Below, piece by piece: positions 33,282 to 41,561 of a DNA stretch of 64,000 nucleotides (position 1 is the first letter of the stretch; each line of letters starts with the position of its first letter). The stretch comes from Lactobacillaceae bacterium L1_55_11 (lineage in GTDB: Bacteria > Bacillota > Bacilli > Lactobacillales > Lactobacillaceae): contig JAQYTT010000001.1 of assembly GCA_029433155.1 (NCBI GenBank), forward strand, positions 434,001-498,000, written 5' to 3'. The notes beneath the pieces were generated by a model. The model saw nothing but the letters and a program-made list of their open reading frames with translations, was not told the DNA's origin and did not search any database. The position numbers and the translations under genes are program-made.

Positions 33282-33908
33282 TTATACCAGTGAACCAAAA
33301 ATCTTAGCTACCTGGGATGCCAGGGCTGAGAAACCGCTCGTTACGCTCGGAATCACGTTTCCAACGGCACCAACCAGGTTGTTGAAGGACTTAACCAGGT
33401 TGGCAGCACCGTTAACCACCGAGGCAATGGCGTTTTCAACGTCCCCTACTGAGCCGATGCCGTGGGCCAGCCCCTGGTTTAGCTTAGTCAGCTGGTTAGC
33501 CAGGGCAATGAAGGTGTCAGAAGCCTGGTTGAATCCCTGCAACTGGGCGTTCGTGAGCTTACCCCAACCAGCGTTGAAGGCCGTCAGGGAATCACCTAAC
33601 TTACTCAAAGCCGTACCAGCCTGGATCAAGAAGTTATCCAGACCATCTAACTTGTTGAGCAAGCCGTTCCCAATCTTAGAACCAATGTCCTGGCGGTTAT
33701 CTTGCACTGCCTGCTGGGAAGCCTTCAGGTTGTCCAGTGAATTCTTAACCTCCTGGGTATTACCCTTGATATCAGCACCCTGAGCGTCCAGTGGCGCAGA
33801 CTTAGGTGCTGTCTCAGCAGCATATACCTGGGTTGATGGCGCTGCTACTGCAAAACCAATCAATCCCGTCAACGAAGAAACAGCAGCAATCTTAACAACG
33901 TTTTTCAT
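33282..33908 (-). CDS. Secreted protein of unknown function
   Basis: A 208-residue protein with a Sec signal peptide: basic start, hydrophobic SLTGLIGFAVAA, likely cleavage after VYA near residue 30. The mature part is rich in Ala, Asn, Leu, Gly and Ser and reads as long amphipathic helices (NNLVGAVGNVIPSVTSGFSALASQVAKIFGSLV at the end, split here by spacing of hydrophobics). No cysteine and no known domain. It could be a surface-associated or pore-type protein; I do not recognise it. Three TTACAT-like repeats upstream suggest two-component control. Confidence 0.7.
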   Translation of the reverse strand: MKNVVKIAAVSSLTGLIGFAVAAPSTQVYAAETAPKSAPLDAQGADIKGNTQEVKNSLDNLKASQQAVQDNRQDIGSKIGNGLLNKLDGLDNFLIQAGTALSKLGDSLTAFNAGWGKLTNAQLQGFNQASDTFIALANQLTKLNQGLAHGIGSVGDVENAIASVVNGAANLVKSFNNLVGAVGNVIPSVTSGFSALASQVAKIFGSLV

Positions 33909-34017
33909 ATCGCGTTTACCTTTCGCCCAACTTAAGCGCCAGGGCTTGGTTGGGTTCCTCTCTTTATTTGCGTTTCCGCTATATTCTAAATTGTATAGGT
34001 AATTTTATAAAAAATAA

Positions 34018-34045
34018 AGTTAAATTTAATGTAATTTTAATGTAA
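34018..34045 (-). promoter_or_regulatory. Three 11-base-spaced TTACAT-type repeats
   Basis: On the minus strand TTACAT (34040-34045), TTACAT (34029-34034) and TTAACT (34018-34023) are each offset by 11 bases. One-helical-turn spacing of such hexamers is typical of OmpR/PhoP-class response regulator boxes. They lie about 110 bases before the secreted-protein start. Confidence 0.5.
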
Positions 34046-34117
34046 TCTCCACTTAATTATTGTCACGAAATCGTTACACAAATTCGGCTTAATAGCGCCG
34101 TTTTGGTGAGGGATCCA

Positions 34118-34126
34118 TGCTATAAT
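34118..34126 (+). promoter_or_regulatory. Promoter of antitoxin RNA copy 2
   Basis: Extended -10 TGC-TATAAT (34118-34126) at the same position relative to the RNA as in copy 1; no good -35. Confidence 0.65.
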
Positions 34127-34132
34127 CGGACC

Positions 34133-34250
34133 AATAGAAAAGAGCCGTAGCTGGAACTACGACTCCCTAGCGAATCCGTTACAAACGGTGACTAACCAAA
34201 TAGTTTTCTAAATAACCATCGCGGCCGTCAAGCGAAGATGGTTATTTTTT
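34133..34250 (+). ncRNA. Type I antitoxin RNA (copy 2)
   Basis: About 118 bases, transcribed towards the toxin gene on the other strand and sharing its terminator region (34211-34246). Hairpins are CGTAG-CTGGAA-CTACG, CCGTT/AACGG, and the terminator AATAACCATC/GATGGTTATT. The 3' ends of the two convergent transcripts overlap, as in par/Fst-type and holin-like-toxin systems, so base pairing at the shared 3' region would repress the toxin (inference). Confidence 0.8.
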
Positions 34251-34346
34251 ATTGCTAAGTTTTATTAGCTCAACAATTAAGGCCAGGAGCGACAGGACAA
34301 ACATCCCGAAGCCCAGCAGTAATTGTAAGACGTCCGCGGTGGACAT
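34242..34346 (-). CDS. Holin-like type I toxin, 34 residues
   Basis: A small hydrophobic peptide: MSTADVLQLLLGFGMF, a single membrane helix running through VLSLLALIVELI, then a KLSNKK basic tail. This is the architecture of the putative holin-like toxins of lactobacilli (usual form MSV...LMxxFG..., one helix, KK end). AAAGGAG lies 8 bases before the ATG. Its mRNA ends in the hairpin shared with the antisense RNA at 34133-34250. Overproduction of such peptides damages the membrane (family knowledge). Confidence 0.83.
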   Translation of the reverse strand: MSTADVLQLLLGFGMFVLSLLALIVELIKLSNKK

Positions 34347-34374
34347 CTGGCTTCTCCTTTCCTAGATTCTGGAG

Positions 34375-34392
34375 TTACAGTTTTAACACCAT
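34375..34392 (-). CDS. Five-codon upstream ORF in the toxin mRNA
   Basis: ATG GTG TTA AAA CTG TAA with GGAGGTGG at good spacing, 29 bases before the toxin ATG. It could tune toxin translation; it may also be incidental. Confidence 0.35.
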   Translation of the reverse strand: MVLKL

Positions 34393-34447
34393 AAGCACCA
34401 CCTCCATTCCGGGATAGCCACCGTCTTCACTTATTCACTATGCTGAT

Positions 34448-34456
34448 ATTATAGCA
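34448..34456 (-). promoter_or_regulatory. Toxin promoter
   Basis: On the minus strand TGC-TATAAT (TATAAT at 34448-34453). The region where a -35 would lie is occupied by the terminator of the next gene. Confidence 0.6.
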
Positions 34457-34459
34457 TAT

Positions 34460-34485
34460 AAAAAGGGAACAAATGTTCCCTTTTT
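34460..34485. terminator. Terminator between the SDR gene and the toxin gene
   Basis: AAAAAGGGAAC/GTTCCCTTTTT perfect stem with an AAAT loop. Confidence 0.88.
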
Positions 34486-34556
34486 AGTCATAAATTGTGG
34501 CGTTTAACTGGCAAGACAGTTGTTATCTATGCTGGTTAAACGGCTTGATAAAAGGC

Positions 34557-35279
34557 TTATATAGCGATATACTTCGCCAATCTTTTTTGAGCTTCGGCCA
34601 AGTTATATTTACCTGGACTTAGTGGCACTACCCTGCCCTGGTCATCGTAAAATTGGCCGGTTTGAGTGGAGAACCGGTCGTCTAGGATTAAAAATTTACC
34701 GACTGGCACGTCAGTTTTCGTTAGCTGCTGCGTATAAGGCATCAAATCACTGTGAATGTCGCCAGGGAAAAACGAATTTACCCGAATATGGTCCGCTGCC
34801 AAATCGTGACTCAACCACAGCATCAGCAAGGTTTTATGAGCCAGCAACCAACCAGCTCGCAAAGTTTGGTTAAGCTGTAATTCAGAAATTGGTAAGCGCT
34901 GAACTGCAGCTGGGTTACCAGTTACCATTAGGACCTGGCCACCACCGAGTAATGGCTGTAGTGCCTTAGTTAGTGTGTAGTATGGCCGCAGGTTAACGTC
35001 GATGTTCTCTTGGGCATCGCTGGCCCAAACACCGGCACTAAGTACCAGAACATCAATGTGCGTCACTACCTTTTCAATCTCTTTCCGGGCCGTTTCTACC
35101 CCAACATCAGTGGCTAAATCAGCCGCGACAAAGGTGGCGTTTGATCCTAGACGCTGAGCGGCCTGGTAGCCCTTCTCCGGATTTCGGCCAATGATAATCA
35201 CCTGGTTATCCGGTACTAAATCTTTGGCAATGGCATAGCCCACGCCTGACGTACCACCAGAAATCACAACTGTTTGCAT
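34557..35279 (-). CDS. Short-chain dehydrogenase-like protein
   Basis: A 240-residue Rossmann protein with VISGGTSGVGYAIA at the N-terminus (TGxxxGxG-like) and VLSAGVWAS (NNAG position). At the usual catalytic sites it reads VTGNPAA and WLLAHK: the lysine is kept, but the tyrosine four residues before it is leucine. It may be inactive or act through an unusual mechanism. ATG 35279 follows GAGGAGAG; an ORF start at 35309 has no site. Confidence 0.8.
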   Translation of the reverse strand: MQTVVISGGTSGVGYAIAKDLVPDNQVIIIGRNPEKGYQAAQRLGSNATFVAADLATDVGVETARKEIEKVVTHIDVLVLSAGVWASDAQENIDVNLRPYYTLTKALQPLLGGGQVLMVTGNPAAVQRLPISELQLNQTLRAGWLLAHKTLLMLWLSHDLAADHIRVNSFFPGDIHSDLMPYTQQLTKTDVPVGKFLILDDRFSTQTGQFYDDQGRVVPLSPGKYNLAEAQKRLAKYIAI

Positions 35280-35355
35280 GTTTCTCTCCTCGCATGTATA
35301 AGTGTTCACATTATACCACTAGAGTAGAATTGACCAGTCTCAAATCAAAGCCAAC

Positions 35356-35384
35356 AAAAAAGCACCAATCACTTGGTGCTTTTT
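35356..35384 (-). terminator. Terminator of the M20-metQ pair
   Basis: AAAAAGCACCAA/TTGGTGCTTTTT perfect stem with a TCAC loop. Confidence 0.9.
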
Positions 35385-35386
35385 CC

Positions 35387-36223
35387 TTAATTAGGCAGGA
35401 CCCAGTAGTTATCACTGTTGTGGTCCTTAACATAGTTGGCAAATTCCTTTGACTCGTAGGCCTTCTTGACATCCTTAGCCCACTGGGTGTCGGCCTTCTT
35501 CTTGGTCGTTGCGGCCACTAAGAAGTACTGGGACTGAACGTTTTCAGCCAGGAGCATGGTCTTAGAGGAGACCTTGGCATTAAAGGCGACCGAGCCTGGC
35601 AAAATCACGTAGGAGAAATCCGAAGTTGAACGCGGAATCGTTGATGAATCAATTTCCTTGAAGTTTAAGTGGTGCGGATTATCAACTACGTCCTTACCAG
35701 TGGCCTTGATTGGATCAATGCCACTCTTCAGCTTAATCCAGCCGGCCTTCTCCAGCAGCTGGTAAGCCCGGGCGGTGTTGGATGGGTCGTTTGGCACGGC
35801 AATCGTGTCACCATCACTAACATCACTCAGACTCTTCTTTTGGGCTGTATAAATACCCATCGGCACGGTTGGAATCTTGGTCAAAGCGGTCAAATCACCG
35901 TGCTTTTCCTTATTAAAGTTGTTCAAATAAGCCGTGTGCTGGTCAACGTTCAAGTCGACCTCATTGTCATTTAAGGCCACGTCAGCATTTAACAAATTCG
36001 TAAAGGACTTATTTTCAACCTTATACCCTTCCTTTTCCAGAATTGGCTTAACCCCATCCAAGAAGAGCTGGCTGTAAGGACCAGGTGAACTGGCTAGAAC
36101 AATTGTCTTATCGGAGCTACTGCTGCTCTTGCTGCTCTTTTGATGCGATTGACCAAAGGCAAAGTAGGCCCCAATTAGGATTACGATGACGACTAGGCCA
36201 CCAATCCAGTAACTTTTTTTCAT
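35387..36223 (-). CDS. MetQ/NlpA family substrate-binding protein
   Basis: A 278-residue extracytoplasmic binding protein. Residues 5-24 form a membrane helix, followed by a Ser/Lys linker rather than a lipobox cysteine, so it is anchored by the helix. The mature part has the NlpA pattern ASSPGPYSQLF, VDLNVDQHTAYLNNFN, GIYTAQKKSLSDVSDGDTIAVPNDPSNTARAYQLLEKAGWI. The family binds methionine and related compounds. No MetN or MetI gene is nearby, so it must share a remote ABC transporter. It starts right after the M20 gene. Confidence 0.85.
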   Translation of the reverse strand: MKKSYWIGGLVVIVILIGAYFAFGQSHQKSSKSSSSSDKTIVLASSPGPYSQLFLDGVKPILEKEGYKVENKSFTNLLNADVALNDNEVDLNVDQHTAYLNNFNKEKHGDLTALTKIPTVPMGIYTAQKKSLSDVSDGDTIAVPNDPSNTARAYQLLEKAGWIKLKSGIDPIKATGKDVVDNPHHLNFKEIDSSTIPRSTSDFSYVILPGSVAFNAKVSSKTMLLAENVQSQYFLVAATTKKKADTQWAKDVKKAYESKEFANYVKDHNSDNYWVLPN

Positions 36224-37387
36224 TTACTTGTTCCCCTCCTTGGCAAAGTAGGCTTGTAAGGCATAAACGGAACGAACGTACCAAGCTGCCCCAATCTTCA
36301 GGGTGCCGTCGTCTACGACAAGGTCAGAATGATGGAGCCCGTTGTTTGCACCACTACCAATAAAGGCAAAGACGCTTGGAATTTCCTCCGTATAATAGGC
36401 AAAATCCTCGCCACCGGCCGTTGCTGGCATGTCCACCAGCTCGGCCTGGTCGGCAATCGCTTCGGCCAAAAATGGCGTTAATTGAGGGCTGTTTTGCAGG
36501 ACTGGTGGTCCGGGCTGCCAGTCAATCTCGGCCTTGAGACCGTAACTAGCGGCTTGGGCCTCAACTACCTGGTAGAACTGCTTGTGAGCTAGCTCCCGAT
36601 CTTCACCCCCAAAGGTCCGAATCGTCCCTTCAAACCAGGCATCATCGGGAATTACGTTCCAGGTTTTACCACCCTCAATGTGGGTAACCGACAAAACACT
36701 CTGATGATTGGGGTTCAAGGTCCGGCTGATCACGGTTTGCAGGGCCGTAATCGTGTTAGCCAACCCAACGATGGGATCAATGTTTTCGTGGGGCTTGGCA
36801 GCATGGCCACCAACCCCGTGGAAGGTCACGGCAAACTTATCGACCGCCGCGGTCCGAGGACCGGACTGGACACTGATTTGGCCGACTGGGAGGCGGGGCT
36901 GGTTATGGAAACCAACAATGGCCTCCACGTCAGTCAGGCCATTATTTTCCAAGACCTCTTTGGCGCCCACATTAGTTTCCTCGGCCGGCTGGAAGAGCAA
37001 CCGCACCTTGATCTTAATTTCCTTTTCGTGTTCCTTCAGCAATTGTGAAGCTGCTAGGAGCGAAGTCAGGTGCAGGTCGTGACCACAGGCATGCATGACC
37101 CCGGCATTCTGGGAACTAAAGTCCAGGTTAGTTTGTTCCTGAATCGGCAGGGCATCGATGTCAGCCCGCAGGGCGATGGTGTGCTCGGCGTCTTCCGGTC
37201 CAATTTCAGCTAAAACACCGGTCTTTAAGCCTGGTGGCGTGACAATCCGGTAGCCCAGTTCGCTGAGGTAGTTGTGGATGAGGACCGTGGTTTCGGATTC
37301 CTTACTGGACAGTTCTGGGTGCTGGTGGAAATAGTGCCGGACGGCTGCCCAGTCGGTCAAAGTTCTCTGGTCGGTTTTTAAGGCCAT
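36224..37387 (-). CDS. M20 family amidohydrolase (N-acyl amino acid deacylase)
   Basis: A 387-residue di-metal peptidase. Metal ligands are readable in VMHACGHDLHL (His, Asp), QPAEE (Glu) and GFHNQP (His), with the last in AGGEDFAYY. It belongs to the YxeP/HipO/ThrZ-like group that removes acyl groups from amino acids. Being paired with a MetQ-like binding protein suggests a sulfur amino acid derivative as substrate (inference). ATG 37387 follows GAGGGGGAGC. A leader with a Cys-containing ORF and a terminator precedes it. Confidence 0.87.
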   Translation of the reverse strand: MALKTDQRTLTDWAAVRHYFHQHPELSSKESETTVLIHNYLSELGYRIVTPPGLKTGVLAEIGPEDAEHTIALRADIDALPIQEQTNLDFSSQNAGVMHACGHDLHLTSLLAASQLLKEHEKEIKIKVRLLFQPAEETNVGAKEVLENNGLTDVEAIVGFHNQPRLPVGQISVQSGPRTAAVDKFAVTFHGVGGHAAKPHENIDPIVGLANTITALQTVISRTLNPNHQSVLSVTHIEGGKTWNVIPDDAWFEGTIRTFGGEDRELAHKQFYQVVEAQAASYGLKAEIDWQPGPPVLQNSPQLTPFLAEAIADQAELVDMPATAGGEDFAYYTEEIPSVFAFIGSGANNGLHHSDLVVDDGTLKIGAAWYVRSVYALQAYFAKEGNK

Positions 37388-37404
37388 AATGCTCCCCCTC
37401 TGCA

Positions 37405-37615
37405 AAATAAAAACCAGTGCTACCCGAAGATAGACACTGGCCCCGTAAAATCATGACGGTTAGGTAAAATCTATGCTGGTAATCTCAAATCATCGGACCG
37501 CAGTCCCTGATAAATGAGCGAACCATGCCCTCATTTATCAGCTCGATTGTTTTGAAGAACACATTCGCATCGGATTAAACCCTCATCATTTTCTAATTAT
37601 ATACTCATAATAATA
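37405..37615 (-). promoter_or_regulatory. Structured transcription leader of the M20-metQ operon
   Basis: Minus-strand promoter TTGACA (37632-37637), 16 bases, TATTAT (37610-37615). The leader then has a 10-codon ORF (37538-37570), a 12-bp perfect hairpin CTGATAAATGAG/CTCATTTATCAG (37507-37541), a GGAC-TGCG-GTCC hairpin, and a terminator CCAGTG.../...CACTGG with T run at 37405-37440. TACC...ATAGA can pair with TCTAT...GGTA of the terminator, an alternative antiterminator fold. It lacks T-box, S-box and SMK-box sequences. Confidence 0.65.
37538..37570 (-). CDS. Possible leader peptide MRMCSSKQSS
   Basis: Ten codons with a GAGGG site 9-10 bases upstream, one Cys and four Ser, ending in tandem stops (TGA TAA) inside the 5' arm of the first leader hairpin. 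The position fits attenuation by ribosome stalling at Cys or Ser codons. Confidence 0.45.
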   Translation of the reverse strand: MRMCSSKQSS

Positions 37616-37640
37616 CCAGCGGGTCGGCGCTTGTCAAGAA

Positions 37641-39206
37641 CTAATCTTGCTTGGCCCCTTGCTGGCGGCCCATTAGGAGGGCAAAGGAGAGTCCAGCCGC
37701 AATCACGACGATGATTAGAGAAGCCAGAGTTAGGTGCCAGAGACTGTTATAAAAGGCCTGGCTGACAACATTTTGCAAGGTCTTAGCCAATGGCAGTCTC
37801 AGCAAGGCGGGACTCGTAATCACACTGTGCCCAGCAAAGGGACCAGCCTCAATCAGGGCCTGGCGAATCGCCGTCACCTGCCCTGCCGGTATCCCGGTGA
37901 AGGTAAAGTGGTGGTTCAGGTAACTGTCATAGTGGTTGGTCTGCACCAGTCCTAAGATAACCACCCCAAAGGAAATGCCCAGCTGGCGGAAGACGTTAAT
38001 TAAGCCAGAAACCATGCCGATTTCTGCAGGGGCCGCCCCGGCCAGACCGGCATTGTTCAGGAGTGGGTTAATCAGGCCGTTAGCAATTCCCAGGACCACC
38101 AGGGGCAAAATCAGTTGGTCATAGGTCAGATGGGTGGTCATGGCATTCATGAAGAGCAGGAAGGCCACGCCTGATACTAGTAGTGATCCCGAAATCAAAT
38201 TACGAGAGCCAAACTTACGGCCTAGATAACCGGTCATTGGCCCTAAAATCAAACTCCAGAAAGTCAGCGGTAACTGCCGCAGGCCAGTCTCAAAGGCACT
38301 GTAACCCATGAAACTTTGCATCAAAGAGGTCAGAAAGATATTGTTGGCATAAATGGCTGAACCAAGGGCAAAGGCCACCACTACTGCCCCAACGAAGTTC
38401 TTATTCTTGAAAACCGTCAGGTTCATCATTGGCTTATCAATCTTGGCTTCAACCCAGATAAAGATAATCAGCGTGACTAGGGCCAAACTAAGCCAGGCGG
38501 CAATCTGAGGCTGGGTCCAAGACCAGTGCGGGTTTTCTTCTTTTTGAATAAGTCCATAGACTGCAGCAAAGATGGCCACGGCCGACAAAATCATGCCCCA
38601 CCAATCAATTCGCTGCCCTTCTCCATAGCTAGGGGTTTCACTGACCGTGAACCAGACCAGGATGGCCGCAAAGATACCGATTGGCACGTTGACATAGAAA
38701 ATGGCTGGCCAGGCAAAGGCTTGGACTAGGACACCACCGATTAATGGCGCCACAACCATGGAAACACCCATGACTGAGCCCAAAATACCAAGGGCAGTCC
38801 CGCGCTGCTTACCATCAAAAACCGAAGCGACCAGCGCCATGGGCAGAGTCATGAGACCGGCACCACCCATAGCTTGGACCGCCCGGCTCAGATCTAGGAC
38901 CAAGATGTTGGGGGCCAGGCCGTTAACTGCCGAAGCAAGCACGAAAATGGCCATCGAAATTAGAAACATTTTCTTACGGCCATACATATCACCGAGTTTT
39001 GCCACAACTAGGATGACAACCGCATAGGACATGGTGTAGGCACTGACCACCCACTGCACGTTGGTGAAGGTGGTGTTGAAGCTTTTAACCATGTCGGGCA
39101 GGGCGACGTTAACAATGCCGACGTCTAGCAACCCCATAAAAACGCCCAGTGAAAGGGCAAAGAGGGCTAACCACTGCCTGGCCCCGCCCTGTTTACTTTG
39201 ATTCAT
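37641..39206 (-). CDS. DHA2-type (EmrB/QacA) MFS multidrug efflux transporter
   Basis: A 521-residue proton-driven exporter with about fourteen membrane helices. LDVGIVNVALPDMVKSF is the motif D1 region, LGDMYGRKK is motif A, and GVSMVVAPLIGG is the antiporter motif C region. Helices are present to the end (LASLIIVVIAAGLSFALL). AAGGAG precedes the ATG. It is transcribed alone; an 11-base palindrome lies in its 5' leader. Confidence 0.9.
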   Translation of the reverse strand: MNQSKQGGARQWLALFALSLGVFMGLLDVGIVNVALPDMVKSFNTTFTNVQWVVSAYTMSYAVVILVVAKLGDMYGRKKMFLISMAIFVLASAVNGLAPNILVLDLSRAVQAMGGAGLMTLPMALVASVFDGKQRGTALGILGSVMGVSMVVAPLIGGVLVQAFAWPAIFYVNVPIGIFAAILVWFTVSETPSYGEGQRIDWWGMILSAVAIFAAVYGLIQKEENPHWSWTQPQIAAWLSLALVTLIIFIWVEAKIDKPMMNLTVFKNKNFVGAVVVAFALGSAIYANNIFLTSLMQSFMGYSAFETGLRQLPLTFWSLILGPMTGYLGRKFGSRNLISGSLLVSGVAFLLFMNAMTTHLTYDQLILPLVVLGIANGLINPLLNNAGLAGAAPAEIGMVSGLINVFRQLGISFGVVILGLVQTNHYDSYLNHHFTFTGIPAGQVTAIRQALIEAGPFAGHSVITSPALLRLPLAKTLQNVVSQAFYNSLWHLTLASLIIVVIAAGLSFALLMGRQQGAKQD

Positions 39207-39230
39207 GCCCGTCTCCTTATAATTTATATT

Positions 39231-39286
39231 ACGAATTTCGTGGAAAGATTACTCACCCACTATACACCTGAAGGCCGATTCTGCAA
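39231..39286 (-). promoter_or_regulatory. Promoter and palindrome before the DHA2 transporter
   Basis: Minus strand TTGCAG (39281-39286), 16 bases, TATAGT (39259-39264). Downstream lies the palindrome ACGAATTTCGT (39231-39241), a possible operator. Confidence 0.45.
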
Positions 39287-39300
39287 TTCTTTTCACAATA

Positions 39301-39332
39301 AAAAAACCAGCTGTTAAAAGCTGGGTTTTTTA
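39301..39332 (-). terminator. Terminator of the cop operon
   Basis: CCAGCT/AGCTGG stem with A/T flanks right after the copA stop. Confidence 0.75.
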
Positions 39333-39336
39333 GGAC

Positions 39337-41265
39337 TTAGGCGAGACGGTTAACCTTAATCCGATTGAGCAGGAGCGAACTAATCACCACTGACAGCGAA
39401 CTAAAGGCCATGGCCAGTCCGGCAAATTCAGGACTGAGGGAAACCCCAACCGCGTAGAAGAGACCAGCAGCCACTGGAATGCCCAACAGGTTGTAGATAA
39501 AGGCCCAGAAGAGGTTTAACTTAATCCGGTTGAAAATTTTATTACTGAGGCGAATGGCGGTGGCCACGTCCCGTAGGTCGTTTTTCATCAGAATAATGTC
39601 ACCCGACTCAATGGCCACGTCGGTTCCTGACCCCATGGCAATTCCGACTGCGGCGGTGGTTAAGGCTGGCGCATCGTTGATCCCGTCCCCCACAAAGGCG
39701 ACTGGGCCACTTCCTTGGAAGTCAGCCACGGCAGCAGCCTTGTCATTGGGCAAAACGTCCGCAATCACCTGATCGATGCCAACTTCAGCGGCTACGGCTT
39801 CGGCCACTCGTTGGTTGTCACCCGTGAGCATGACCGTCTTCAAACCGGCCTGCTTCAGGTCAGCCATGGCCGCCTTAGAACTAGGCTTAGGCGCGTCTTG
39901 GATGGCAATCAGGCCAATCACCTGCTGGTTTTGGCTAACCAGGACCACCGTCTTGGTCTCACCCTGGAGGCGGGTAATTTCCCTTGATAGTTCGGGGGCG
40001 ATTTCCTGGTCCACAGCCATCTTCGGATTACCGACCGCCACTGCTTGCCCGTCAATTTTACCAGTTACCCCGCGCCCTTCGATTGCTTGGAAATCAGTAG
40101 CCGGAGTAGTAGCATCCAAGCCAAGTTCGGCCGCCCGATCGTTAATGGCCTGGGCCAGTGGGTGTTCTGACAGTTGCTCTAACTGGCTGGCGACCCTTAA
40201 GACCGTGTTCTGGTCACCAATCACATCAGTGACCACTGGCTGTCCGACCGTAATAGTCCCGGTCTTGTCAAAGATAACCGTCTTAACACTGCTGACGGAT
40301 TCCAGGACAGCACCGTTCTTGATTAGGATACCGTTCTTAGCACTCAATCCAGTGCCGACCATCAAAGCCGTTGGTACGGCCAGACCGAGAGCACATGGGC
40401 AGGCAATCACTAACACTGAAACGGCGAAGACCAAGGCGGTCGACAGGGTCGCATTTAAGAAGACGTACCAAACCAGGAAGGTCAAAATGGCCAAGACCAG
40501 GACAACCGGTACAAAGATATTGGAAACCCGGTCCGCCAGGTTTTGAATTGGTGCGTGGCTGGTCTGCGCTTTTTTCACCAGGTCCACAATCTGAGCCAGC
40601 ATGGTCTGATCCCCGACCTGACTAACCTCAAGTCGGATGGTCCCGTTCTGGTTAGTGGTGGCACCAATCACGGCATCCCCAACTTCCTTTTTAACCGGCA
40701 TACTTTCGCCGGTTACCATCGACTCATCGACGGTCGAAGATCCGGTCGTGACCGTCCCATCAACGGGGATTTTCTGGCCGGGCTTAACCTGAACCAGGTC
40801 GCCGACTTGGACTTCTTCCAGGGGCACCGTGACTACCTGGCCATTTCGGATAACCTCGGCATCGGGGGCCTGCAGGTCCAAGAGCTTTTCAACGGCACCA
40901 GAAGCGTTCTGGCGCATCCGCTCTTCGAAGACCTGACCCAGTAAAATAAAGGTCACCACAATGGCGGCGACTTCAAAGAAGACGGGCCGACCAACCAACA
41001 TGGCATAAATACTATATAAATAGGCAGTACTGGCACCAATCGCTACCAGGGTGTCCATGTTGGCGTGGTGCTTCTTAAAGGAAGACCAGGCGCTGTGGAC
41101 AAAGGGACGGCCGGCAACCGCCATGACAATGGTAGCCAGGATGAACTCGGTCAGCGTGCCTCCAGACAACTGGAAATGCAGGGGCATCAAAATCATTTGC
41201 AGCAGCATTGGTATGGAAAAAATTAGGGAGACAATAAACCGCTGCTGGGTTGTCATCGTTTTCAT
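39337..41265 (-). CDS. copA: Copper-exporting P1B-type ATPase
   Basis: A 642-residue copper pump. Visible are TGES (actuator), CPCALG (metal-binding helix), DKTGT (phosphorylation), the SEHPLA nucleotide site, and [10 protein letters not shown]. The last helices carry FIYN and MAFSSLS, the YN and MxxSS pattern of Cu(I)-transporting P1B-1 ATPases. No N-terminal heavy-metal domain is present, and the protein begins directly with membrane segments. The two cupredoxins just upstream may deliver copper instead. Confidence 0.93.
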   Translation of the reverse strand: MKTMTTQQRFIVSLIFSIPMLLQMILMPLHFQLSGGTLTEFILATIVMAVAGRPFVHSAWSSFKKHHANMDTLVAIGASTAYLYSIYAMLVGRPVFFEVAAIVVTFILLGQVFEERMRQNASGAVEKLLDLQAPDAEVIRNGQVVTVPLEEVQVGDLVQVKPGQKIPVDGTVTTGSSTVDESMVTGESMPVKKEVGDAVIGATTNQNGTIRLEVSQVGDQTMLAQIVDLVKKAQTSHAPIQNLADRVSNIFVPVVLVLAILTFLVWYVFLNATLSTALVFAVSVLVIACPCALGLAVPTALMVGTGLSAKNGILIKNGAVLESVSSVKTVIFDKTGTITVGQPVVTDVIGDQNTVLRVASQLEQLSEHPLAQAINDRAAELGLDATTPATDFQAIEGRGVTGKIDGQAVAVGNPKMAVDQEIAPELSREITRLQGETKTVVLVSQNQQVIGLIAIQDAPKPSSKAAMADLKQAGLKTVMLTGDNQRVAEAVAAEVGIDQVIADVLPNDKAAAVADFQGSGPVAFVGDGINDAPALTTAAVGIAMGSGTDVAIESGDIILMKNDLRDVATAIRLSNKIFNRIKLNLFWAFIYNLLGIPVAAGLFYAVGVSLSPEFAGLAMAFSSLSVVISSLLLNRIKVNRLA

Positions 41266-41280
41266 TTGTTCTTACCTCAA

Positions 41281-41550
41281 TTACTCAACGATTACCTTGC
41301 CCTTAACCATGTTCATCCCGCAGGTAAACTCGTATTCACCGGGCTTATCGGTTGGGATGTTAAAGCTAACGGGCTCATTTAAGGGTAACTTCTTTTGGAA
41401 ACCAAAATCGTGGGACTGAACGGTGTCTAAACAACCACTTTCACTGACCCGGTCAAAGGTCAAAGTGGCCTGATCACCCTGCTTAAAGGTCACCACATTA
41501 GGCTCGTACTTACCATCAACTGTTACTTTTGCTTCGACTTGCTTACTCAT
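41281..41550 (-). CDS. Small cupredoxin, soluble
   Basis: An 89-residue protein without signal or membrane helix, consisting of one cupredoxin-like domain. Candidate copper ligands are the cysteine in SGCLD, HDFG, and FTCGMNMVKG near the end (Cys and two Met). It is a paralogue of the membrane-anchored cupredoxin encoded just upstream, sharing the SGCLD, FGF/FGI and CGM.M positions. It probably chaperones Cu(I) in the cytoplasm, taking the place of CopZ, which is absent (inference). AGGAGG precedes the ATG. Confidence 0.82.
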   Translation of the reverse strand: MSKQVEAKVTVDGKYEPNVVTFKQGDQATLTFDRVSESGCLDTVQSHDFGFQKKLPLNEPVSFNIPTDKPGEYEFTCGMNMVKGKVIVE

Positions 41551-41561
41551 CGTATTTCCTC

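Noticed and set aside
37405..37615. T-box or SAM riboswitch before the M20-metQ genes
   Set aside because: No AGGGTGGNACCGCG-type motif, no T-box Stem I, and no S-box or SMK-box core could be found; only hairpins, a micro-ORF and a terminator.
40371..40944. Long plus-strand reading frames antisense to copA
   Set aside because: They are shadows of the highly biased codons of copA: no ribosome sites, no recognisable protein features, and the minus-strand gene is certain.
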